From Candidatus Zixiibacteriota bacterium (lineage in GTDB: Bacteria > Zixibacteria > MSB-5A5 > GN15 > FEB-12), in assembly GCA_018816665.1 (NCBI GenBank), contig JAHIVM010000088.1:1-6183 (forward strand): DNA of 6,183 bases, read 5' to 3'. Both the position numbers and the translations under genes were made by a program. Shown one piece after another: positions 1 to 5,396 of the stretch. The notes under the pieces are model-generated. The model was not told the DNA's origin and ran no database searches. It was given only the letters and a program-made list of their open reading frames with translations. The first letter of the stretch is position 1. Each line of letters begins with the position of its first letter.

Positions 1-274
1 CGTTCAGATTGGGATATATGCCGAAGTTCTGCGGGAGGTAACCGAGAATTGTGCGAACGACATCGGGGGCATCGACGATATTGGTATCATTCCACAGCAC
101 CGTCCCCTCGGTGGGTTTGGTAACCGTGGCCAGGATGCGCATGAGTGTGGATTTGCCGGCCCCGTTGGGCCCCAGCAGTCCTATCACGCCGGTTCCGATA
201 TTCAGGCTGAAGTCTTTGAGTCCCCAGATTCCCCCGCGGTACTGCTTCCCAAGGCCTGCGATAGTCAGTTGCAA
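1..274 (-). CDS. ABC transporter ATP-binding protein, N-terminal part (cut by window start)
   Basis: Nucleotide-binding subunit of an ABC transporter, expected to hydrolyse ATP at the inner membrane to drive a partner permease. The first 91 residues are visible. They show an aromatic A-loop candidate (Tyr12 in 'KQYRGG'), a complete Walker A 'GPNGAGKST' at about 35-43, and a Q-loop around Gln82 in 'LGYLPQNFGIYPN'. The signature motif, Walker B and H-loop lie beyond the window. The start is TTG at 274, chosen because AGGAG sits 7 nt upstream on the minus strand and because this frame carries the Walker A. The TTG 4 nt earlier opens a different frame with no motif. The gene lies 104 nt downstream of the RimJ-like gene, so co-transcription is possible but not shown. 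The substrate and the import or export direction cannot be told. The Q-loop context resembles ATPases paired with ABC-2-type permeases, which is a weak impression. Confidence 0.9.
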   Translation of the reverse strand, partial: MQLTIAGLGKQYRGGIWGLKDFSLNIGTGVIGLLGPNGAGKSTLMRILATVTKPTEGTVLWNDTNIVDAPDVVRTILGYLPQNFGIYPNLN

Positions 275-378
275 GCAAGAGCTCCTCTCCCGTGACAGCC
301 GTGAGGCCGATTGTCCGTGCCGGTACTATTCAGTAGACGATGGATATGAGCGCAAGGTTGCAGGATGAGGAAAAGCCA

Positions 379-960
379 TCAGCGGCGCGGCTCTGGCTTC
401 CAATTCGGATTGGTCAGGCTGGTCATCACATGATCCTGCCACTCACCGTCGATCAGAAGATATGCCTTCGCTGTCCCCTCAATGACAAATCCGAGCTTCT
501 TGAGTACGGCGGCGCTCGGAGCGTTGGTGACCTGGTAGTTGGCCATTATGCGATGGAAATTCTCTTCATTGAACAGGTAATCGATGGCCGCCCGCAATGC
601 CTCGGTCATGTACCCCATGCCCTGCGCTCCCACATCCATGGAATAGCCGAGATAGCAGGCCTGAAAGGCAAAGCGAATCATCCCGGAGAACGTGGCTTTG
701 CCGATCACTCGCTCGGGCGAATCTTTTGGGAAAACAAAAAAGTCCAGTTGTCGCCCCTGCTCCTGCTCGGCCAGCAACAGGTCGACCCGTCGCTCCCAAT
801 ACGGCAGCGTGTAATACTCGTCCTCCCGCATGGGTTCCCAGGGCCGGAAAAAGTCTCTGTTCCGGGTCACGTAGTCCAGAATCGCCTGAGCGTCGCCCAA
901 CTCCGGCTGCCGGACAACAAGTCTTTCCGTTTCCAGTCTAATCACGGTAGATGTCCTCAT
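379..960 (-). CDS. rimJ: RimJ-like GNAT N-acetyltransferase (ribosomal protein S5 alanine N-acetyltransferase family)
   Basis: Cytoplasmic GNAT-fold enzyme that transfers acetyl from acetyl-CoA to a protein N-terminus; in E. coli RimJ acetylates ribosomal protein S5. From ATG at 960 it is 193 aa, close to RimJ (about 194). Visible family features are the N-terminal 'RLETERLVVR', 'FFRPWEP' near 37-43, 'ACYLGYSM' near 101-108, an acetyl-CoA-loop-like segment 'QGMGYMTEAL' near 113-122, 'HRIMANY' near 136-142, 'KKLGF' near 154-158, and 'YLLIDGEWQDHV' near 167-178. Several of these match the E. coli protein as I recall it almost word for word. The start is uncertain. ATG 960 has no clear ribosome-binding site, whereas GTG at 945 has GAGGA 8 nt upstream and would begin directly at 'IRLETERL' (188 aa). 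Another RimJ/RimL-class acetyltransferase with a different substrate remains possible. Confidence 0.88.
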   Translation of the reverse strand: MRTSTVIRLETERLVVRQPELGDAQAILDYVTRNRDFFRPWEPMREDEYYTLPYWERRVDLLLAEQEQGRQLDFFVFPKDSPERVIGKATFSGMIRFAFQACYLGYSMDVGAQGMGYMTEALRAAIDYLFNEENFHRIMANYQVTNAPSAAVLKKLGFVIEGTAKAYLLIDGEWQDHVMTSLTNPNWKPEPRR

Positions 961-973
961 ACAGGTTGTACGT

Positions 974-1002
974 AATAAACAGAGCGTCGATGGCGATGGA
1001 AA
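974..1002 (-). promoter_or_regulatory. Possible sigma70-type promoter for the rimJ-like gene
   Basis: On the minus strand TTTCCA (1002-997) and TTTATT (979-974) are separated by 17 nt, each matching the consensus at 4 of 6 positions. Transcription would begin near 967. That leaves about 7 nt before ATG 960, or a short leader with an SD before GTG 945, so this placement favours the GTG start. The match is modest and could be chance. Confidence 0.25.
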
Positions 1003-1028
1003 GTTGTTTTTGGCCTGCCCACCCCTCA

Positions 1029-1057
1029 TTGACTTCCCTGGCGCGCCCCACTATACT
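1029..1057 (+). promoter_or_regulatory. Strong sigma70-type promoter for the secreted protein gene and probably the chelatase locus
   Basis: TTGACT (1029-1034) and TATACT (1052-1057) are separated by exactly 17 nt, each one base from consensus. The predicted start near 1064 gives a leader of about 80 nt before ATG 1145. This is the best promoter-like sequence on the plus strand of the window. It may also transcribe the chelatase genes that begin 59 nt after the first gene ends. Confidence 0.72.
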
Positions 1058-1074
1058 GCAACCAGGCTGCAGGG

Positions 1075-1099
1075 GAGTCATCCTCCGCAGGAATGACTC
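1075..1099 (+). other. Hairpin in the 5' leader of the secreted protein gene
   Basis: GAGTCAT (1075-1081) pairs with ATGACTC (1093-1099), and the stem continues with CCT (1082-1084) against AGG (1089-1091). It closes on a CCGC tetraloop with one bulged A at 1092. CAGG (1070-1073) and CCTG (1103-1106) could add an outer stem across a small internal loop. The hairpin lies just downstream of the predicted transcription start and about 33 nt before the ribosome-binding site. It has no U-tract, so it looks like a leader structure or an operator palindrome rather than a terminator. Confidence 0.5.
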
Positions 1100-1144
1100 A
1101 CTCCTGTAAGATACCGTCTGCCTCGTACGTCAGGATGTATACAA

Positions 1145-1999
1145 ATGAATATGATTCGGTTTACCACGTTCCTGATCCTGTTGGCCCTGGCAGTCTCAGA
1201 ATACGCAGCGGCGGCTGCCGGCACTGAGGTCCAGGCCCGCATGGACGCCGATATCGTCGCCGGTCGCCCCATTTTGGTTCATGTCATCGTGGCGCTCTGT
1301 GACAACAAACATCAGGGTATCGTGCCCGTCCCGGCACAAATCGGCAACGGACAGGATCCCGCGCACAACCTGTACTGGGGAGCCCTGTACGGCGTACGGT
1401 CCTTTTTTCCGCGGGTCGCCGGATGGAACGTGATCGCTGAACCCAAACCCGATACCGACAGCATTCTGGCAACGGTGGTGATGCAGCGAAAAATCCTGCG
1501 TGACAGTGCCCTTATTGATGTTTTCCTGGTCGCTGAGGCCTGGGACGGACGATACATCAAGGGCGCCACCATGCGCTTTCTCGATGCCGCCGGCGGGGCT
1601 TATGCACGAACGGTTACCCTCCGTCACGAAACCACGCAGGTCGAACTTTCCCTGAGCACTGCCCATATGGTGGTTTATGCTGGACACGACGGCCTCATGG
1701 ATTTCAGGCCCGACCGTTCGGGCCGAGTCGACACGACCGCTCCCGCGCGCAGTGCCGTGGTACTGGCTTGCGCCAGCCGGTCGTTTTTTGAGCGACATCT
1801 TAGACATGCCGGTGCCCACAATCTGTTACTCACCACCGGCCTGATGGCTCCGGAAGCCTACACGCTGGACGCCGTTATCAAGGCCTGGATTAGCGGCGGT
1901 TCAGGTGATGATGTGAACAAAAGCGCCGCGGATGCGTACGACAGGTACCAGAAGTGTGGACAGCGGGCGGCTCGTCGGTTGTTTTTCTCAGCACCGTAG
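1145..1999 (+). CDS. Conserved secreted protein of unknown function
   Basis: The 284-aa product has an N-terminal signal peptide: Arg5, a hydrophobic core at about 7-17, and an Ala-rich cleavage region near 21-25. It is therefore exported to the periplasm or beyond. No lipobox is present. I recognise no named family, but blocks look strongly conserved in style: 'VALCDN' 49-54, 'GIVPVP' 58-63, 'NLYWGALYGVRSFF' 75-88, 'YAGHDGLMDF' 178-187, 'VVLACASRSFF' 205-215 and 'LLTTGLMAPEAYTL' 228-241. Similar phrases occur, from memory, in uncharacterised proteins of Bacteroidetes and other groups. Hydrophobic strands ending in His181 and Cys209 suggest a clan CD-like (caspase/CHAT) fold, which is inference. 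The start ATG 1145 has AGGA 9 nt upstream; ATG 1151 is less well placed. The gene follows a strong promoter and lies 59 nt before the chelatase locus on the same strand. Confidence 0.85.
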   Translation: MNMIRFTTFLILLALAVSEYAAAAAGTEVQARMDADIVAGRPILVHVIVALCDNKHQGIVPVPAQIGNGQDPAHNLYWGALYGVRSFFPRVAGWNVIAEPKPDTDSILATVVMQRKILRDSALIDVFLVAEAWDGRYIKGATMRFLDAAGGAYARTVTLRHETTQVELSLSTAHMVVYAGHDGLMDFRPDRSGRVDTTAPARSAVVLACASRSFFERHLRHAGAHNLLLTTGLMAPEAYTLDAVIKAWISGGSGDDVNKSAADAYDRYQKCGQRAARRLFFSAP

Positions 2000-2058
2000 G
2001 GTTGATCTGAATCCTTGACTTGCGTGACTGACGATTATTAGTTGAGGCAAACCAAACA

Positions 2059-3258
2059 GTGAGCGAATCAAAAGTAATGGACTCCGGAAAACGCCCGTAC
2101 CTCTTTTCGGCCATTGTCGGACAGGAGAAAATCAAAACCGCCTACCTGGCCAATATCGTGAATCCGGGTATTGGGGGGTTGTTGATCAGCGGTCCCAAAG
2201 GGACCGGCAAGAGCACCATTGTCCATTCGGCGATCAATATTCTGCCACACTATCAGGCCGTGGTCGGTTGCGGCTTTAATTGTGATCCCAAAAAACCGGA
2301 GAAGTTCTGTACCCTCTGTCGTGAGCGCGAAAATCTGCGATCCGAACAGCGGCGCATGCGAATAGTCACGCTGCCGTTGAGTTGCACAGAGGACCGTCTG
2401 CTGGGCAGTGTGGACATTGAAACCCTGCTCAAAACCGGCGAGAAAGAGATCCAGGTCGGCCTGCTGGGTGAAGCCCATCGGAACATACTCTATGTCGATG
2501 AGGTCAACCTGCTGCCGGATCACCTGGTGGATGACATTCTCGATGCCGCGGCATCGCCGTGGAATACGATCGAACGCGAAGGCATTTCCATAACCCACCC
2601 CGCGGAATTCATCCTGATCGGGACCATGAATCCCGAAGAGGGCGAACTGCGCCCCCAGATACTGGATCGCTTCCCGCTGTGCATCAAGGTCGAGTCGGTG
2701 TACGAACCGGATCAGCGAGTGGAGATAGTCAAGCGCAACCTGCTGTATGAAAGCAACCCGGACCGGTTTATCGAGGTGTTCGAGAAAGAGGAAACCGCCA
2801 CCCGGCAGATTATCGCCCGAGCCAAAGAGCTGCATCCGAAAGTCGCCATGGATGAGGCGTATTTGTATGCCGTCGCCGAGGCGGCCGGCAAGCTCAAAGT
2901 TGACGGTCAGCGGCCTGACATTGTTATAGTCAAAACCGCTCAGACGGTGGCGGCTGTCGACGGCCGCACGGATGTCGCCGAAAAGGACGTGTTGCTGGCG
3001 GCGGAGCTGACTCTGTCGCATCGCACGCGCGACGGCGGCCTGCTGGAACCGCCCACAACCGACGAGATACTTGAGGCTTTCTCCGGCGCCTTACGGAAAG
3101 TTGCCGAGCGAAGCAAAACTTCAGGCGGCAAAAAGAAGTATGTGAGTGCCTCGGGCGATATTGATCAGGACACCGGCAGCTTTGTTGACGACGGTGATTT
3201 CGATCACGTTGATGCCGAGGATGTCGACGACGGCGCCGATACACAAAAAAAAAAGTAG
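2059..3258 (+). CDS. chlI: AAA+ ATPase subunit of Mg/Co chelatase (ChlI/BchI-like); also the N-terminal half of a frameshifted ChlD
   Basis: AAA+ motor subunit of a metal chelatase that inserts Mg2+ or Co2+ into a tetrapyrrole. The 399 residues show Walker A 'GPKGTGKST' 45-53, a chelatase-type helix-2 insert region 'LLGSVDIETLLKTGEKEI' 114-131, Walker B 'ILYVDEVNLL' 143-152, sensor 1 'LIGTMNPEEGELRPQ' 186-200, arginine finger 'LDRF' 202-205, and a sensor-2 type 'VDGQRPDI' 281-288. Four cysteines (71, 75, 84, 87; C-x3-C-x8-C-x2-C) suggest a metal-binding knuckle. The tail (about 366-396) is very acidic, like the linker of ChlD/BchD, and ends in QKKK encoded by an A10 run just before TAG. At 399 aa it is longer than typical ChlI (about 340-360) because of that tail. 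The start is GTG 2059, with GAGG 11 nt upstream; ATG 2077 lacks a clear SD. No large subunit gene is in view, so the metal is undecided. Confidence 0.92.
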   Translation: MSESKVMDSGKRPYLFSAIVGQEKIKTAYLANIVNPGIGGLLISGPKGTGKSTIVHSAINILPHYQAVVGCGFNCDPKKPEKFCTLCRERENLRSEQRRMRIVTLPLSCTEDRLLGSVDIETLLKTGEKEIQVGLLGEAHRNILYVDEVNLLPDHLVDDILDAAASPWNTIEREGISITHPAEFILIGTMNPEEGELRPQILDRFPLCIKVESVYEPDQRVEIVKRNLLYESNPDRFIEVFEKEETATRQIIARAKELHPKVAMDEAYLYAVAEAAGKLKVDGQRPDIVIVKTAQTVAAVDGRTDVAEKDVLLAAELTLSHRTRDGGLLEPPTTDEILEAFSGALRKVAERSKTSGGKKKYVSASGDIDQDTGSFVDDGDFDHVDAEDVDDGADTQKKK

Positions 3259-4301
3259 TCGTTGAAGATCGGATCGACGGGAAGGGCCGTCGGATCAAGG
3301 GTCAGCCTCTCCCCCCCGCTGTCCGGCCTTCGAAGCAGGACCCCAAGGCAAACATCCCCTATCCGGAAGTTCCTGAACAGCAGTTGTTCTCGTCGTTGAC
3401 GGGTTTGTTCAAAACCATGCGTTCATCGCTGGTGAGTTTTCTCAAGACGTTTCGACGGGGCCGGGTGCGGGCGGCCCGAGGCAGTCGCCGGCGCAGCGCG
3501 GTGACATCGGTGACAACCGGTCGGACCATACGCACGGTCCGTTATGCGCCCGGGAAAAACCGACTGGCCCCTCTCCAGACAATCCTCCGAGCAGCCGCCA
3601 ATACGGGTTACGATCGCACGTCAGGAAGGCTCCGCATTACTCGTCGCGATATGCGCGGCTGGCATCGCACCGAGTTTGAGAGTTTGACTCTGATACTGCT
3701 CGTGGATGTGAGTAAATCCACCTGGCCTTTTGTCGAAGTCTTTAAGGAGATTCTACAATCATTGACGGCCTACTTCAACCGTCACAATGATCGGGTGGGG
3801 TTGATCTCGCTGCAGGGGATGCAGGCGAAAATCTATAATCATCCTACCCACAATCTCAGGGTGGTGGCGCGGGGGCTGGGACAACTGAAGTTTCACGGCG
3901 AAACACCGCTGGCCGACGGGCTTGCCAAGTCAATGGCCATGGCCCGACTGGAGAAAAGCAAAAACCCCGGTTCACGAAGTATCGTGATTCTGCTGAGCGA
4001 TTGCTACCCGGAGCCGCTGACTCGCGGACGGGAAAGCCTGTTTGATGATCCGGCCTATCGCAACGCCATCAACACGGCCGCGACCTATCGCCGTTCAAAA
4101 CTCACGCTGCTGCTGATTAACCCGTCCTTTCAGACTCCCGAGGCGACCCTGCCGGGTGAGGTGCTGTCCGATCGCATCGTGCAGGCCAGTGGCGGCAAAC
4201 TGATCAAGCTGATCCGCCCGCCGGACCGTCGCCACCTGCCGCCGAGTACCAGCGAGATGGACCGTATCCTACGCGGGATAGAGACATCGATGAAGCAGTG
4301 A
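2059..4301 (+). CDS. chlD: Predicted frameshift product: full-length ChlD/BchD-like chelatase subunit (AAA+ - acidic/Pro linker - VWA)
   Basis: Inferred 747-aa protein made by joining 2059-3255 to 3255-4301 through a -1 shift at the A10 run. Domain order is AAA+ (about 14-330), acidic then basic and Pro-rich linker (about 352-500), and VWA/integrin-I (about 545-735). This is the architecture of the medium subunit ChlD/BchD, which docks on the ChlI ring and contacts the large subunit. The size is in the range of ChlD (about 560-700) or slightly above. In-frame termination instead gives the ChlI-like small subunit, so one gene could supply both. Support: the slippery heptamer is in phase, the -1 frame stays open for 43 codons before the first TTG, and the VWA ORF has no convincing start. 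Programmed frameshifting in chlD genes is described for cobalamin producers, as I recall. Transcriptional slippage adding one A gives the same protein. A sequencing error in the homopolymer would make it a simple fused gene. Confidence 0.75.
3245..3258 (+). promoter_or_regulatory. A10 slippery site with stop codon: predicted -1 frameshift signal
   Basis: Ten consecutive A's occupy 3245-3254. The zero-frame codons are CAA AAA AAA AAG TAG. The last seven bases of the run plus G (3249-3255) form A_AAA_AAG, the slippery heptamer used by E. coli dnaX, in the phase required for tandem slippage. A second in-phase heptamer, A_AAA_AAA, lies at 3246-3252. The stop TAG follows directly (3256-3258), which can favour slippage by leaving the A-site slow to fill. 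After a -1 shift, reading resumes with GTA at 3255. A run this long could also allow RNA polymerase slippage. No SD-like stimulator is seen at the usual 10-14 nt upstream; the nearest GAGG is at 3217-3220. Confidence 0.78.
3272..3296 (+). other. Hairpin downstream of the slippery site, possible frameshift stimulator
   Basis: GATCGACGG (3272-3280) pairs with CCGTC (3287-3291) and GATC (3293-3296), leaving G3292 bulged and a 6-nt loop GAAGGG. In an alternative pairing CGACGG (3275-3280) pairs with CCGTCG (3287-3292), and GATC at 3267-3270 pairs with GATC at 3293-3296 across a 4-nt bulge. The stem begins 16 nt (or 11 nt) after the heptamer, farther than the 5-9 nt typical of stimulatory stems. 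A role in frameshifting is therefore plausible but not strong. Confidence 0.45.
3384..4301 (+). CDS. chlD: VWA (integrin-I) domain half of ChlD/BchD-like chelatase, reached by -1 frameshift
   Basis: This is the C-terminal half of the chelatase medium subunit. The coordinates give the longest ORF from a TTG, but the frame is open back through 3255, and I infer translation enters by frameshift. Residues from the TTG: a basic stretch with 'RRGRVRAARGSRRR' at 24-37, 'TILRAAA' 66-72 (BchD-like), and a VWA domain with a complete MIDAS. The MIDAS ligands are Asp108, Ser110 and Ser112 in 'LLVDVSKST', Thr174 in 'GETPLADGL', and Asp206 in 'ILLSDCYPEP'. MIDAS binds Mg2+ and mediates contact with the partner AAA+ ring and the large subunit. 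Independent starts are poor: TTG 3384, 3396 and 3405, and ATG 3417, all lack a well-spaced SD, and ATG 3417 would remove part of the basic linker region. The stop TGA 4299-4301 is followed by a strong hairpin. No frame damage is seen inside the domain. Confidence 0.88.
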   Translation: MFSSLTGLFKTMRSSLVSFLKTFRRGRVRAARGSRRRSAVTSVTTGRTIRTVRYAPGKNRLAPLQTILRAAANTGYDRTSGRLRITRRDMRGWHRTEFESLTLILLVDVSKSTWPFVEVFKEILQSLTAYFNRHNDRVGLISLQGMQAKIYNHPTHNLRVVARGLGQLKFHGETPLADGLAKSMAMARLEKSKNPGSRSIVILLSDCYPEPLTRGRESLFDDPAYRNAINTAATYRRSKLTLLLINPSFQTPEATLPGEVLSDRIVQASGGKLIKLIRPPDRRHLPPSTSEMDRILRGIETSMKQ

Positions 4302-4337
4302 GAAGTCGCACCCGCTTTCTGAAACATGAACGGAAGA

Positions 4338-4370
4338 AACGCCCGACCCGGTTTCACCGGGTCGGGCGTT
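4338..4370. terminator. Bidirectional terminator-like hairpin between converging genes
   Basis: A perfect 14-bp stem, AACGCCCGACCCGG (4338-4351) with its complement (4357-4370), encloses the 5-nt loop TTTCA. It lies 36 nt after the VWA stop on the plus strand and 22 nt beyond the stop of the NmrA-like gene on the minus strand, so it can end both transcripts. The U-tract is weak: plus-strand reading gives GTTAGTCGTTTGG and minus-strand reading gives GTTTCTTCCGTT. Confidence 0.8.
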
Positions 4371-4392
4371 AGTCGTTTGGCAGATACCCCTG

Positions 4393-5280
4393 CTACTGCT
4401 TTTCGTACAGTGTCGAAAACGTCCTCGAAAACGCTTCAATCGTGGTGGGGGTGGTGTTTTCCGGACGGCGTTGCTCCGTGGGAGACCAGGTGCCCTTGTT
4501 GACCGCCTCGTACAGTTCGATCATACTGTCCACCACGCTTTCGGATGCCCCCATGCCGAGCATGTGTTTCCGGGTATCATCAAGCGATACCTGCTGAACG
4601 TTGAGATTCTTTGTGCCGATGGCGGTACCAATGGCCGTGGCCACGTCGGTCATGGTCACATCGTTCGGCCCCAGTAACTCCCGGGTTACTTTGCCCGTGA
4701 AATCAAGATCCGTGATTCGTTTGACGGCAAACTCCGCGATATCCGCGGTGGCAATCTGGGCGACCGGCGTATCGGCCTTCATGGTCGACGCCAGCATACC
4801 ATGTTCCTTGATGGTGTTGAGCTGCCAGAGATGGTTCTCCATGAAAAAGGACGGTCGCAGATGAAGGACATTCACGCCTTCCAGTTTGTTCAGCCGCTGC
4901 TCCTGGTCGTAGAGGCCGTTCACAATACCCATGCCCTCGGACTTGTGGGCGCCCACGCTGCTGAGATTGACGACATGTCTCACGCCGGAGTTTTTGATGG
5001 CGGTGGTGATCGATTCGCCGATTCTATTCTGGTACTTCCGCACGTCTTTCGCCGTCATGTTCGGCGGGATCAGTACGTACACCGCCGTGGCGCCGGTAAA
5101 CGCCTTCGTTATCGCTTTGGTGTCGGTGAGATCGGCCACGATTGCATCGGCGCCGCGATCCGCCAGGGGTTGGAGTTTCTTGGCATTGCGCCCAATCACC
5201 CGGACCTTCCTGCCCTGATCCAACAGTCGCTCGGCTATGATACGACCGATGTTTCCGGTTGCTCCGCAAATAGCATACAT
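4393..5280 (-). CDS. NmrA-like NAD(P)-binding protein (atypical SDR family)
   Basis: The 295-aa Rossmann-fold protein is likely cytoplasmic and acts as an NAD(P)-dependent oxidoreductase or redox sensor. It begins with the dinucleotide motif 'GATGNIG' (6-12). Next come Arg31 in 'VIGRN', which suggests NADP(H) preference, 'VADLTD' (48-53), 'AVYVLIPP' (66-73), 'HVVNLSSVGAHKSEG' (102-116) and 'LRPSFFMENHLW' (141-152). These are typical of NmrA/azoreductase-like proteins such as the YwnB/YtfG group. No canonical YxxxK catalytic pair is visible (Tyr124 is followed by DQEQR), in keeping with atypical SDRs. The start ATG 5280 has AAAGGGG 6 nt upstream and puts the Rossmann motif at the normal place. 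The open frame extends 19 codons further without an SD. It sits alone between a terminator-like hairpin and a 203-nt gap. Its substrate cannot be told. Confidence 0.9.
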   Translation of the reverse strand: MYAICGATGNIGRIIAERLLDQGRKVRVIGRNAKKLQPLADRGADAIVADLTDTKAITKAFTGATAVYVLIPPNMTAKDVRKYQNRIGESITTAIKNSGVRHVVNLSSVGAHKSEGMGIVNGLYDQEQRLNKLEGVNVLHLRPSFFMENHLWQLNTIKEHGMLASTMKADTPVAQIATADIAEFAVKRITDLDFTGKVTRELLGPNDVTMTDVATAIGTAIGTKNLNVQQVSLDDTRKHMLGMGASESVVDSMIELYEAVNKGTWSPTEQRRPENTTPTTIEAFSRTFSTLYEKQ

Positions 5281-5396
5281 AGGACACCCCTTTGCATTAA
5301 GATTCAGTTGCTTGAATGTGTGGTCGCCGCAGGTCACACGCTCTGGCGACTATCACTATGTAACAAAACCGCGCAAGGGATCGTTCCGGAGGGTCC

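Noticed and set aside
340..975. Plus-strand open frame of 211 codons
   Set aside because: It is antisense to the RimJ-like gene over nearly its whole length, matches no family I know, and has no convincing initiation region. The minus strand carries clear RimJ motifs.
1196..1819. Minus-strand open frame of 207 codons opposite the secreted protein gene
   Set aside because: It is shadow coding with no motif and no plausible start context. The plus-strand gene has a promoter, an SD and a signal peptide.
2015..2041. Possible promoter before the AAA+ gene (TTGACT with TATTAG at 15-nt spacing)
   Set aside because: The -35 element is good, but no -10 of acceptable match lies at 16-18 nt, and the predicted start would fall almost on the SD. 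It is not strong enough to list as a feature.
2068..3021. Minus-strand open frame of 317 codons inside the AAA+ gene
   Set aside because: It is an antisense shadow of a GC-rich coding region; the plus strand shows Walker A, Walker B, sensor and arginine-finger motifs.
3245..3254. The A10 run as a sequencing or assembly error that splits a normal fused chlD
   Set aside because: It cannot be excluded from sequence alone. However, the exact phasing of A_AAA_AAG with an immediate stop, and what I recall of frameshifting in this gene family, make a real signal more likely.
5345..5380. Promoter for the NmrA-like gene on the minus strand (TTGCGC with GATAGT)
   Set aside because: Only 3 of 6 and 4 of 6 matches at 16-nt spacing, which is not distinguishable from background.
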